A stretch of 64,000 nucleotides of DNA, from positions 12,171,573 through 12,235,572 of the forward strand of contig CM034233.1 in the NCBI GenBank assembly GCA_019916065.1. The letters run 5' to 3'. Positions within the stretch are counted from its first letter, which is position 1; each line of letters opens with the position of its first letter. The notes below the pieces were generated by a model. That model had not been told where the DNA came from and did not search any database. It saw nothing but the letters and a program-made list of their open reading frames with translations. Positions 12,110-24,400 of the stretch are shown here, one piece after another. The translations under genes and the position numbers were made by a program. Source of the stretch: Vitellaria paradoxa (taxonomy: Eukaryota > Streptophyta > Magnoliopsida > Ericales > Sapotaceae).

Positions 12110-14875
12110 CTAGTTAGTCAATCCCAATTCTGATGATGGGGAAGGCGGGTTGTCGAAGAGAGAGACTGATGAATTAATGAGGAAGGATTTCAAGTGCTTG
12201 TATAGCTCCCTGGGCGTCTCCAAAGCCAAGGCATGCCCTGTGTTCTTCATGACCACTAGATGAGCATTGTCCCTCAAATGCCTGTGTGTATATATATATA
12301 TATATATAAACAATAAGAATAAGTGTGCAGAATATATGGAATGACATCAGCAGTGAAAATGCCAAAGATTATAATTACAGACCTCTTCAATCTGTAACCG
12401 AGTTCTAACGGGAATATTTGATCTTCGTCTCCCCAGATTATCAATGTACGCTGCATGCGATGCACCAGGAATTTGCTCAGAAGATTGTGGGTTATTGACA
12501 GCCTCATTATATCTCAAATATGAATAAGAAGAAGATGCACCAGGAATTCGCTCAGAAGATTATGGGTTATATAGCCCCATCATACGTCAAAAATGAATAA
12601 GAAGAAGACGATGGTGAATGGATGAATGAAACCTGAGGGATCCTAGGAAGGTCCGAAAGCTTCCTGTTCTTGGCAATGGCTCGAATCAATTCTTTCTTTT
12701 CTTCCACGTACTCTGTACACATTATCTGTTGGCCAATTCAGGATTTAGAGTCAGGGAATGAATTATATATAATGTTTTTAAAAATTTGACAATAGTTGGA
12801 CGTATCGAAAAGGTAAAAAACATCCATTAAAATATATTCATTTTATAGTCATAATTTAGCATTTATAATCACAAATAACCAGAATATATTTAATATATTC
12901 TTACAAAAATTTACCCTTTTTAAGTACCAAAAAAAGTCACTTTAGCAATTTCATTTTCAATATATGTAGTCAAACAATTCGGGGAAAAAAGATATTAATT
13001 CTCCATCCTATTTCACAATCTATTTTTAACAATATTAATAACAAAAATTGGACGCTATGCTGTTGCAGAAACAAGAGGAGTTAATGCAAGTCAAATGATA
13101 TACCATCCAACTTTTTTGATTTTGCAACATAGTTGAGAAGTAGATACTATGTTTTGTAACTCATGATTTTGATAAATATAAACATCATAATGTTTCAATT
13201 TGAATTTCAAATGCAATTTTTAATTCTTAGTGAAATCCATCAGATAAAATTTATTTGCGAGTTCACAAATCTTTTTCAACATTGAAATTCTATAATCATC
13301 TCTAAGATTTAGAGTTGAGTACAAAATAAAAAACTCTATAGCATCATCTCTGAAGTTACCATTCATTTTTTTACAACTTATTCATCTTAATTGTTCATAC
13401 ACCTAAATACAATAATGTTGCTCTATAGTAATACGATCTTATTTCATGACTATACTGACCACAAATTGTATTGTATCCATTACTAATGTTAGGGATGCAA
13501 ACTCATATTACTCACAATAATTTCACTTCATCAAGTAAGGATTTCGTCCATTTTATTTCAATTTCTTTAAGTATTGTTTTCATTGATGATTAAGGAGGTG
13601 TTTGGTTGCAAAAAACGTTAGTCAAAAAGTACAGAAAAGTACAAAGATTTGATGTAAAGGTGATACGTGACAAAATTTAATTAGAAGAAAATACAAACAT
13701 TTTGTAACTTTTGGTAAATTTTGGTATTTGGTTGGGGGCCAAACAGCCCCTAAAGATGCATTACATTCAAAATATTTTAAGATTTGTGTAATAAAATTTT
13801 CAAAGATCACAAACGATAGCCATAATCTCTCTTATCAAATATAAAATGAATGCAAACTCATAAAAAGTGATATCATCGTAAATTTGGGTATAATCTTTCT
13901 AAACAGTGAACATATTTTCTAAACTTTGAATATATTTTCTAAACTTTAATTTATTTTAGAGTGACAATTTGATTTAACCCTATCCCAATATCAAACTTAT
14001 CAATGACCAATATTTTTGCAATTCCAATTGCAAGACCAACTAACAATGTTAATGCGAGAGTAAGTACAAGAAAAAAATTATAGATATGAATAACCTCTTT
14101 ACGTGCTATAGATATGATTAAAGATGCCATTTGAAAACATACTGGGATGCATTGTTCACGAGAGGGGGGACTGCACTTTCTGTTGTTCTTGCAAAAGAAA
14201 AACTAGTTCTTCAATATATATATGGATATAACTTTTACTTTTACTTACATCAATGAAGTCGTTAAGGAGGAAAGAGGGGACGGCCTTCGGGGGCTTGACG
14301 AAGGTGTGGCGCATAAGCTCCCTCATCTTCTCCGCCGTCTGCGGCAGCAGAATTCTGGCCGCCTCCTCCACGTCCGACACCCGGAACATCCCCTCCGCCA
14401 GGTCCTTCTCCTCCAGGCACACCCCCGCGCAGCATATTACCAACCGCTCCACCGCCTCCGGGTACTCCGCCGCCAGACTGTAGGCCACAAAGCCCCCATA
14501 GCTCAGGCCCACCACGCTCATCTTCGTTGCCACCGAGTGGGCTTCCATGACCCGCATCACGCACCGGCCCTGGAACGACTCCGACCGGTCGGGCCGGGTT
14601 GTGTACGAGTCCCCGAAGAAGACCAGGTCCGGGACGTAGACGTTGAAGTCGGGGACCACCAGGCGGATAATCTCTCCCCAGTGCCACATGGCGTTGGCTC
14701 CGAACCCGTGAATCAGCACCAGGTTTGGGTTGCTCTCTTTCCGGGTCCTGGGGACCCAACAGTGCATGACGGTGCCGTCCCCGAGGTCTGTGACCGTCGA
14801 TCGGAGCCCCGAGTTGGAGAAGAAGGATCTGTAGCACCAGTCTCTCGACGCGGTTAAGCTAAAGCACTTTGACAT
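12110..14875 (-). CDS. Plant alpha/beta-hydrolase fold protein, 319 aa
   Basis: Probable serine hydrolase or esterase of the plant family that includes Arabidopsis At4g36610-like proteins; the substrate is unknown. Exons on the minus strand: 14249-14875, 12633-12725, 12383-12450, 12110-12281, total 960 nt with matching phases and GT-AG. The lid/oxyanion motif LVLIHGFGANAMWHW is at about residues 56-70. The nucleophile elbow is GLSYGG. The acid is in IIWGDEDQIFPLE and the base in NTGHALALE, so the catalytic Ser-Asp-His triad looks complete. The family block YVPDLVFFGDSYTTRPDRS is intact. I chose MSKCF at 14875; an in-frame ATG four codons upstream (14885-14887) is an alternative. Exon 1 is strikingly GC-rich compared with the other exons and the surroundings. 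A (TA)n repeat (12289-12308) abuts the acceptor of exon 4. Confidence 0.9.
12459..12608. repeat. 75-bp tandem duplication in hydrolase intron
   Basis: Two adjacent copies start with gatgcaccaggaatt at 12459 and 12534, period 75. They lie beside the acceptor of hydrolase exon 3. The copies differ at scattered positions, so the duplication is not recent. Confidence 0.8.
13594..13750. mobile_element. 157-bp MITE (family A), TAA target duplication
   Basis: Terminal inverted repeats are ggaggtgtttggttg at the left and its partner ending ccaaacagcccc at the right. It is flanked by TAA at 13591-13593 and 13751-13753. A second copy in the opposite orientation is at 31367-31522. The GG(N)TGTTTGG end and 3-bp TWA duplication suggest a PIF/Harbinger (Tourist-like) element. 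Sits in intron 1 of the hydrolase gene (12726-14248). Confidence 0.8.
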
Positions 14876-14884
14876 TACTGCATA

Positions 14885-14910
14885 CATATATATATATATA
14901 TATATATATG
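14885..14910. repeat. (TA)n microsatellite immediately upstream of hydrolase start
   Basis: About 12 AT units, 10 bases upstream of the chosen ATG at 14875. It is in the 5' leader or, if the upstream in-frame ATG were used, next to it. Confidence 0.85.
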
Positions 14911-15134
14911 GGTATGTACGTATAATTCCTATATTTATATATGAGTTCAATCTAGATTCCACTGCTCGAAGTTTCTGGGCTTTGGGTTGAAAATCGTGTT
15001 TTGAGTAACGGGGAGAAATAGTAGAGGGTAGCAATACATTTTAAACAAATATAAATGTAAAGAGCTAGTTTTGTTGCGCACTTTGGATCAAAGGTTTGGG
15101 CGTATGATTTAATTGATCTTCGATGAATGATTAA

Positions 15135-15420
15135 GGGAGTGTTTGGACAGTGAATAAATATAATAAAAGTATAAAAATTTAATATAAAAATAATAAGAAA
15201 TGAAATTTGATTTAAAAAATATAAAAAAATTAATAAAATTTGATAAAACCAACACTCTAAGTTCTCGAATTTTTAAGTCGTGTTTTGTAACATCAAAATT
15301 TATTAATTTTAATTAATTTTTATATTTTTTTAATTAAATTTTTTTACATATCATTTTTATATCATTATTTTCTACTTTTATTATATTTTTTGACTAATTT
15401 TTTATCAGTCAAACACACCC
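15135..15420. mobile_element. 286-bp MITE with GGGxGTGTTTG termini
   Basis: The left end gggagtgtttgga is inverted at the right end as tcaaacacaccc. Both sides are flanked by ttaa (15131-15134 and 15421-15424), compatible with a TAA or TTA duplication of a Tourist-like element; a four-base TTAA cannot be excluded. It lies about 260 bp upstream of the hydrolase start. Confidence 0.7.
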
Positions 15421-16117
15421 TTAATTTGAATTTGATATTATCTTGTATAATTGCATATGATAATACCACTATATATGTATGTATGTATAGATAACTAGGA
15501 CTAGGAGATAATAGTTGGTCTATTTGGTACCACAAATAAACTTTATAAATCTCCAACAACTCCTCTACCTCTAATTTTCCCGCTATTACGAATTTCAAAA
15601 AATTTTAATATTTCACTAAAAAAATAAAAAATCTATAAATAGGTTAACTGAATGTGTAAATTTCTTATACAATCATATTCTTCGTGTCAAAAACTTTCAA
15701 ACGAGTACCATTGTCGCTATTTTTTGAAAATTTTTTTGAATCAGTGGGAAGGAATTTGGTAAATCGTTCCTACAGTTTGTCACTTTTAAAAAAAAAAATG
15801 ACATCAAAATTAATTCTAAATTATATTTTATCTCAATTTATCTTATTTTTTCTTATTCTAAATGGAGCCAGTGTTTGCCTGATCGAGGACTTGAGGAGAG
15901 AAGAAAAAGCTCAATAGACTCGTGATATGACGATGATAGGGAAAGGCAAAGAAAAGCAAACCATCTGTTTTTCATGGCCGCCTTGCATCCAAAAGTGTAC
16001 GTGGTCTTGTCCACATGATATAAATGGAGTTTTCTCGTACGTCCTCTTCTCTCTCTCTCTCTAAATAATAATTCAATTAAAAGGAATGTTTTTATGCATA
16101 GGTATCTATATTATTAT

Positions 16118-16279
16118 GAGTGTATTTAGAATGATAAAAATTAAGATAAAATAAGATAAAGTGAGATAAATTATGACTTCATAATTTGTGCAGTAAGATA
16201 AAAAGTAAATAATTTTTAAAAATTTTTAATATTTTTTTATTATTTTTAAAAATTTTTTGTCACTTCGAACAAAACATAT
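16118..16279. mobile_element. Degraded MITE related to the one at 7669
   Basis: The left end gtgtatttagaatgataaaa is mirrored by ttttttgtcacttcgaaca at the right. The inner sequence aatttgtgcagtaagataaa matches, in inverse or direct form, the copy at 7669-7866. Boundaries are approximate. Confidence 0.4.
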
Positions 16280-17850
16280 ATAAAGAAACCTTATGGGCAT
16301 CGGCGGAGTTAAAAAATTAATAAAATAATTTGGACAAAAATTTGTAGTTTTTTAAAAAATCTTTCATCCGCCTATTAAATTTAAATGTTAAATTAAATAA
16401 TTTTTAAAAACTATCTCTAATTAAATTATTTTTATAAATTATAAAAATTTTTAATCACCACATTATTTTATTTTGATACCTCTAGCTAAATTACATTATT
16501 TTTAATAATTTTACTTTAAATAAAATAAAATTTTTAACAAAAATCACACACTCTTGTGCACACTTTAGTATTTAATAACTACTAGTGTTGTGTATTCCAA
16601 CATTATCTTTCTCTCAATTTTTTTTTTCTTTATGTTGCATTCCTTATTTTCTTTCAATTCGATAAGATTGTATCAGTTATTAACTTTTATTTAAAAAATG
16701 ATTTAAAATTATGAACCAGGTTGATAGCAATGGGAGAGGCCAAAATGTTTACGTAGAAAACTAAAACTTCAGTTTCAATTTTCACCGAGTAAATTCTTCG
16801 AGGGGTCAGTTTCCATGATGGCCACCTCACAGCACAATTAGGGAAGGACATTTTTGACTCGGCCAACTAAGCATGCCCAAGTCCACCTTTTGACTTGGGC
16901 TTGTGCCTGTGCTTAAGCCCGTTCAAAATATTAAATAATTATATCTTTTAATATCAATTTTTTTGAAAAATATATATTTTAATACAAAACTATTTACTTT
17001 TATGCTTTTTTAAATTATTTTATATAAAATAATAATTTAATTTTTTTTAAAAAGTAAATAAATTTACGTAGACTAGCTTGAACATAAGTTTAATGAGCAA
17101 ATAAATAAATAAATCAAAAAATAAAATAAATAAATAATAATAATAACAATAACCCACCCCTAGGCATAAGTAAGTGTACTCCTCAACATGTTATTTATTC
17201 GGGATCTAGTGGCTTGGGCTCCATTTCAAATAATTAGAGATTTTAAATAAATAAATTTGAAATAAAATATAAGTGATAAAATTAATGTATATAATAATAT
17301 ATATATTTTTTAATAATTACCACCAAAGTAATGATAACGTTAATTCCTAAAATGCTTGGTGGAGCTACTATTGTAAAAAGTTTTGAATATCTATTTTTAT
17401 AATGATTTCAAATTCTTTATAAAATCATCACATCAGCCTATTTAAGGCTACAATAAAATTTTTAATTTAACAAATTTAAATTTTAACAATTTTCCTTAAA
17501 TAATTAATACTAAATTTCTTAATTTCAAATTCATATCACTAAATTAAGGATTGTCTAGCCAACTACTACCTTTTTCCAAAACCAAATACAGTAATTCACG
17601 AAATTTGTGTCTGAAAAGATTTCTCATAAAATTTTATAATTTTTCATAAGAATGATGTAACATAATTTGTTAAAAGTTTAAATAAAAAACCCAATAAATA
17701 ATATTTTTACTACAAGAATGCATTTACTACATTTTAATAATGCTTTTTAATAAAAAAAATTACGATAAAGAAATATTTTTTTCTTATTAACTTGTGCGTT
17801 TAAATGATCTTTAACGCTTGTAAGGATGCTTGATAATTCATAATAAACTA

Positions 17851-17938
17851 GTATCCGTACCATACATATGCACAAAGTCAACCTAAGAAATGTAGTATCC
17901 GTACCATACATATGCACAAAGTCAACGTAAGAAATGTA
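17851..17938. repeat. Two tandem 44-bp repeats
   Basis: Two copies begin with gtatccgtaccatacatatg at 17851 and 17895, nearly identical (one cc/cg difference in the part I compared). They directly precede the MITE at 17947. Confidence 0.9.
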
Positions 17939-17946
17939 GTTATTTA

Positions 17947-18286
17947 GGTGACATTTGGTTTACTTTTTTGTTTTTTATTTTCTGTTTTCGTTTTATGTGT
18001 TAAAAATTCAAAACGAATAAACAAAAAATACTTTATTTTCTTTATTTTGAGATTTTTTTTTTATTTTTTTGTTAAAAATTCTCAAAACAACTTTTTATCA
18101 TTTTTCATTTCATGTGTAAACTTATTTTTAGTTTTCGAAAACAAATTTTGAAAACACAAATAACCAAATGAATTTTGAGTTATTTTTTTTATTTTCGAAT
18201 GTACAAAATAAAAAATGAGTTCAAAACAGAAAATAGAAAATAAAAATAAAAAATAAAAAAAAAAGAAAAATAAACTAAATGACCCC
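17947..18286. mobile_element. 340-bp Tourist-like MITE (family B), TTA target duplication
   Basis: The left terminus ggtgacatttggttta and the right terminus taaactaaatgacccc are inverted repeats. They are flanked by TTA at 17944-17946 and 18287-18289. The interior is T-rich then A-rich, so the whole element is a near-palindrome. A close relative of 335 bp lies at 30533-30867. The ORF-like run inside is an artefact of the T-rich arm. Confidence 0.85.
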
Positions 18287-19445
18287 TTATTTTAATAAAT
18301 TCTTTCCATTAATTTTTTTCAATTTTAGAAATTATCTCATATAAATAATTAATAATTTAAAATTCTTAATAAATTTTATTTTATTTATTTTTTAAGTACC
18401 CCGTTGTTGCGTGTGCACTAATTCTAATAAATATACATATAGTATATAAATCTCTTTAAAAAAGAATTATGATGAAATCGAACTTTGACGGATGGTTTCG
18501 AGGCAAGTCATATAGCATCAATTGATTACTGTTTGCGCTCAAAAACTGAATCGCCAAATGACGTACGTGCTAAAAGATCCAAAAAAATGAGAATGATCAA
18601 TGCAGGTTGACGTTACCTTGCAAAGGCTTCAACTTCCCCACGAGGAATACTATGCACAATTTGTGCAACATCAGTGCAATTTAGATTGGTCAACTTAACT
18701 GTGTAATATCACGCCCACTAAAATCCAAGCAACCTTTCATCCTCGCCCGTTTTGTTTTCATGAATTAATTGGCTGAGACGTCAAACGTAAATCCAAGAAT
18801 TGATGTCAATGGACTGTCAAGGAAAATGTAGAGAATTGCTTTCTTCTTTAGATATCTGAACTTTGTCTCCTTCATCTAATAATTGGTTTTGCTTATAAAA
18901 TGCTTAGGAGGTCATAGAGCAACATTTTGACCAAGAGATAGAAAATAAGTAATCTCTCAATTCCAAATTCAATCGGTTACACAATCCTCCTGCCAAACCA
19001 ACTACCCATTCCAACTGGTCTGGATGGCCAAAACCAACCCAGTTTCAGTTTTGAAGCAGAGATAGCAAAATAAAGCCCCACAGAATACTGTCAAAATATA
19101 TATATACATATATACTCGCAATTAAAACCATTTCTTCACCACTGTGGCTGCTAAATCTAGCATGTTAAGTACACATTGACAATAAAATTTGAGGAACCAA
19201 ATCAAACCATATAGAACAGCAAACCTAATAAAGAAATTAAAACCTACAGGAGGCTGCTTTCCGTTCTTCCCTTGCTATTATTTTTCCCGGAAACCTGTGA
19301 GGTTCAACCTAATTGGGTAACGACTTTCATGGATAAATCCCACCCCCCCCCCCCCAAAAAAAAGACTGGAATCTTTTATAAAAACTCTTATTTCAAATAT
19401 ATCCCGCAATCGAAAATGCGATATGCATGCATGCATCAAAAGATT

Positions 19446-21409
19446 TTATCCCCTAAAGCTAACAACAAGGCAAGAAATATCATCTTTACTATCTCTCTTC
19501 AATGCTTCTGTAGCTAATTGCTTGGCTGCCTTCCGGGGGTCTTTGGTTCTTCTAGCAATATCAACTGCCTCCTGATTTTCCATTACCTGGACTAATCACT
19601 TGTCAACCTATAATAATAATAATAAAATTTTGATGCTATGTTTGGATTAAGGACTTGTCAGGGAAAACGAAATAGGAGGGAAATGAAATTAACCAAATAT
19701 TTATTCATTTTCTTCTCATTTTTCTAACCAAAAAAAATGAAATGAATTTAACATTTTTTTATTTAATTTTGGTTTTCTATCTTCATTTTTCATTTTCCTC
19801 CACAAATCTAAGATGCAAACAAAAATATTAGGCAAACTTAACTTCACAATTATTTGCTTTCCAAGTGCGTATGCATAGAGGTATCTGATCATATGCAGCA
19901 AGAAGTTACAGAAAAAGATGAATCACCTTCCAAAGACCATCACTAGCAAGGACAAGGATATCGATGCTGGAATCAATATTTCTATGTTGAATGTCAGGAT
20001 CTGACCGCAAATGCAATTTAAGGCTTTTATCTCCAAAAGCACGAGAAACAGCTAACTGTCCATTCACTCTAGGAACATCCCCTGATAGAAAGGCGCAACA
20101 GATCAGTCCTAAAATTCATATAGACTACTTTTAGAATGACCCTAATTTAAACTTTAGAGCAATAAAGAACCTCGTTTGATCAAAATATGTAGCCAACTAT
20201 AGATTTTTAACAATAAAATAAAAGGATGCAAGATAACTAGGATCATTTGTAGAAGCAATTTATTTATTTATTTTTGTAAACACAGTAAATGAACGATGCA
20301 TGCAAATCAGAAAGCAGCACGAGACATACTTATAGTCATCCTCATATTAGTTGTTCTTCCTGAGATTGCAAATTAACATTTGAAGTTCCAATACCAAGAG
20401 AAAATTCATAAAAACAATTCCCAATGGCTAAAACTTCACAAGCTACTGCCACCACCCCCAATAATAATAATAATAATAATAATTAATTAAAAATAAAAAA
20501 AATGCACGATTGTGTGTTCACCCCTCAAAAAAAGGAAAAAAATGTGTGTGGTGTGAACATGCAAACAAGGCATTTTGTGGAACCTTAAATCATGAACATG
20601 ACATAATTGGCTCTGCATGTTCAATCCTAAAAGTTGGGACCGAATAGCTTTGTAAGTTCAGTTCTATGCTTGTACTTACTGCACAAGAGGTGGCACATGT
20701 AGTTCTAAGCTTGTTTCAAAGGTAAAAAATGAAAAGATATATGATATTTCATCCCAAAAGAGCTAAAACAAAAGCTCCTTGAAGTTCAGACGATAAGTGA
20801 ATATAAAGTCTCCACTTTGTTTTAAATAGAATGCAACAGCACAAATCCATCTATCAAATCAGTAGACCCATAGTTTAAATGGCTGTCATCATCAGAACTT
20901 TGTGAAATGGGTGCTACTATTATTAGTGACCTATTTATACCCTTCAAATTCCATGTAGAACAGTAGAAGACAAAGCCGTAGTGTGCATGATATGACTAAA
21001 GAACAACAAAATACACAATGGAGGAAAATAAACAGAAGAACTGTAAAATGCAGATTGTAAGGTTGAATATCCAGACACAAAAGAGGCACCTACATAAAAT
21101 GTCCTTGGCAAACCTGTCTTCGTATATTGGCCAATACCATCATATAATGTGTTCAACGCAAGAAGAAATGAATTCACATCTCCTCTGATTCATGTTGGTC
21201 ATTGCTCATTCTCCCATTGCTGTTAGCATGACTACAAACATTATGGTGAAAAACATCGTCATTCAAACTGTGATGGCCAAAATCCTTCCACCATTGATAT
21301 ATTTCCCTTTCGTCTAGAAAGAAAGAAATTGGTTTTGTTATTTTGTCTCGGCATGAGATACTAATATCTTACAGTTTTACTAGTAGAGGTGTAGCATGTG
21401 CCACATTTG

Positions 21410-21441
<32 letters not shown>

Positions 21442-24400
21442 GATAAATATGCTTGTGCCACTTGCTTACCTGTTCTTTTCTTTTTCTTTTTAATTACAAG
21501 TTTCCACAGTTTATTAGCTTTAATGGGACTGCTTTGTATACATTACATCAGTTCAATCAAAGTTACACTCTCTCTCTCTCTCTCTCTCAAAATCTACTTT
21601 TTATTTTTGGTTAACTTGTAGCCCTCTCCTTACTTTCTAAATCCAAATTGAAGATGACACAAAGATTCATAGGAATTACGAGAAAGAAGGGGAGGAAAAA
21701 GACAAAATCACGAGAAATACTGGTTTCATGGTGTTCTCTCTTATTTTGATTATATTTTTTTGTGAAAATAGCATCATTATTGATTAGATTGTATTTCTAT
21801 TGCACGTGGACTATGTTGTTGTTGCCTTGTATTTTGTTCAATAACTAAAGAAGGCAAAAAATAATCCTCCAAAATAAGCAAGAAAAACAATAAATGCAAC
21901 CAATAGGGCCAAAACAGTAAAGGAACGCAGTCAACCATCAAAAAGAAGTTATGTATTTTATAGCCTACCAACCCTGAGACTTCTAAAAGGAAGATATCCT
22001 AATTAGAAAGGAAAATGAGTTTCTATTAGTGCCAATCAAAAAAGGCACGTGTTTGGTAGGCCAAGATAGGATGTATCGACAATCTTTCCCAATAGACTCC
22101 ATTAACCTATGTGCCTCCACTTTCCATGCCAATCAAATTTATGAACATTAGAGCTGTAAGTTTGGAGGTACACTTGTTTTTAACTCTAAAGAAAATTAGA
22201 CTGATCTATGGCTTCCTGCTTATTGGAAGGCTGAAAGTCAAATTGAACATCACGACCCATCCATCCCAAATCTGATTCACTCGAAATTATGTATGAACAT
22301 CCATCAAACTAAAACTTAAAGATGAGGAGAAGAGATATAATAATTGTGCCAAAGGGTGAGGATGAATTACCCTCTAAATTGTGAGATAGCATATGGAAGT
22401 TGCAAACAAGTTAATTTGGTGAAGTCTTTTCATGGTGGTACTAGGCCTTCGGGATCTTGCCAACATCTAGTATAAGGTTTTTCTTTTACTTTCCTTTTAG
22501 TATCTAGGTGTGCACAGGGAGGTAGAGGGGATTGGTTCTCCAAGGATTGTGCATCTCACCAAGAGTTATATTTAAAGATAATTACTTGCTATATCATCTA
22601 ACTTCATATTTTTGTCCATTCGTAACCTAAGAAGCCCGAATACTAATGTCCACAGACACGAGCATGCTCACAAGACAATTTAAAAAAATATCAGAACAAA
22701 ACACAATAGGGACACATTAAATCAAGACACAACACAATAATTAACAAATAAATTTATATTTTTATATATATATGAAAAAGTAACTATTTAGTTTTTCTTA
22801 CATTATTAATATATTTATTTTTATCATCAATTATTCAAAAAATTATTCATAAAAAATTAAAAAAATCGGATTAGAAATTCCTAAAGTAAAATATTAGAGT
22901 TGAAGCAAATAATAGATGTAAATTAATATTATTTTTTATCTTATTATTTTATTTTATTTTTTCTTCAAATTATTACGTATTTCATGGATACCAACGAAAT
23001 GGAAATGCCTATCCTCCAAGTGTCTAGTTCTAGAAAAGTTAAAAAATAATAAGACATTTAAATGGGTCTTGCTATTATTATGGGAATGTCCAACGTAGAA
23101 TCATATGCCTAATTTCAAATTCCTAAAATTGTTTCTGCTTCTTTGCTCATCACATAAAAAATAATCAGCACTTTATTTTTTATAATTAAATTAATTAATT
23201 AATTAAAAGGCACTGCATGATTTTGAAGGCTTTATATAGCTATGCCCCCCCCCCCCCAAAAAAAAAGTGTCAAAGCCAATCATTTTCTTGTTTCAAAAAT
23301 AACATCAAATGGCCACACTCCCCCATGCCGGGGTGAGCATCGGTCAGTACGGTTCGGAACGAAAATTAGAAATGATAACAAAACTAACCAAAAATTATGC
23401 ATGAACCGAACATTAACTGAATCGAATTATATCAGTTCATTATGGTCAGTTCGGTTATATAGACTTATAAATTTAAATATATTTTTTTTATAATTTAATT
23501 ATAGAGATAAAATAACAATTTTTATATAAGTGCTACTTGAGACTTAGGATGTGTATTTAATATTATAAAGATTTTTTTATTTCCTATAGCCTTTGAGGTT
23601 TCAAAAGACAACACCATTAATAGGAGGGGATATTTAGGTCAATTATATATCTATATATAATATTAAATATTAAGTAAATATAATTCAGTTATTTCATTTT
23701 ATTTGGTTTTGGAATTTCAAACCAAAACCAATAACCATTATTTTTACAAAAAATAACCGAACCAACCATTACTAAATAAATAACCAAACCAAACTTCTTA
23801 AATTTGGTCGGTACGGTTCGAAAACCAAATTTTAACCAAATTGTGCACACCCCTACCATCCCATTCCAAACCCCAAATAAATAAAAAATCTAATTTTTTT
23901 CCAAGTAAGAATGGATTAAAAAAATCTTCCTCAATTGTTTCATCAAAAAGACTCATAAATATCCCCAATAAAAGTTAACTTTGTTTTATTATGTGCGAAA
24001 AGAGGCACATTAAAGACTTGTGAATAGGATTACAAATCCTTTTGACGTTGATCTTATATTGAAAAAAGCAAACAGCAATACAAGTGGCTTATTTTGGGAT
24101 ATAACCAACCTTGAATATAAGATCAAAAGGGTGGCACCTTAGAAGACCAAAAGAATAATTAACTAAATTCTGCAGTGATCATAAATATGCATTTCTAAAC
24201 ATGATTTGTAAAGATATGCTTATCATAAGTTAGCTTTTCCTGATAAGGAACATAAGCACTAGGGGTGGCTAGTGGCCACAAATCAAGCTCGAGCCGAGCT
24301 GAATTCGAGCTCGATTTGTAACTCGTATAAAATTCGAGCTCGAGCCTGAAAGTGCAAGGCTCAAAAGATCATGAGCTAGCTAGATGATATAGATGTTTTT

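Larger units (their letters stand above)
15421..19445. other. AT-rich intergenic region between hydrolase and PP2C genes
   Basis: About 4 kb of AT-rich sequence upstream of the minus-strand hydrolase and downstream of the minus-strand PP2C. Besides the MITEs at about 16118-16279 and 17947-18286 and the 44-bp tandem repeat at 17851-17938, I see no gene. The stretch 18450-19440 is less AT-rich and includes the PP2C 3' flank. Confidence 0.55.

Noticed and set aside
14262..14837. 191-codon minus-strand frame overlapping the hydrolase exon 1
   Set aside because: Same strand but shifted frame of the real gene; Gly/Pro-rich nonsense composition.
14222..14857. 211-codon open frame on the + strand across the hydrolase exon
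   Set aside because: It is the antisense of the GC-rich hydrolase exon 1; it has no recognisable domain and exists because third positions there are G/C.
17948..18151. 67-codon Phe-rich frame
   Set aside because: Lies in the T-rich arm of the MITE at 17947-18286.
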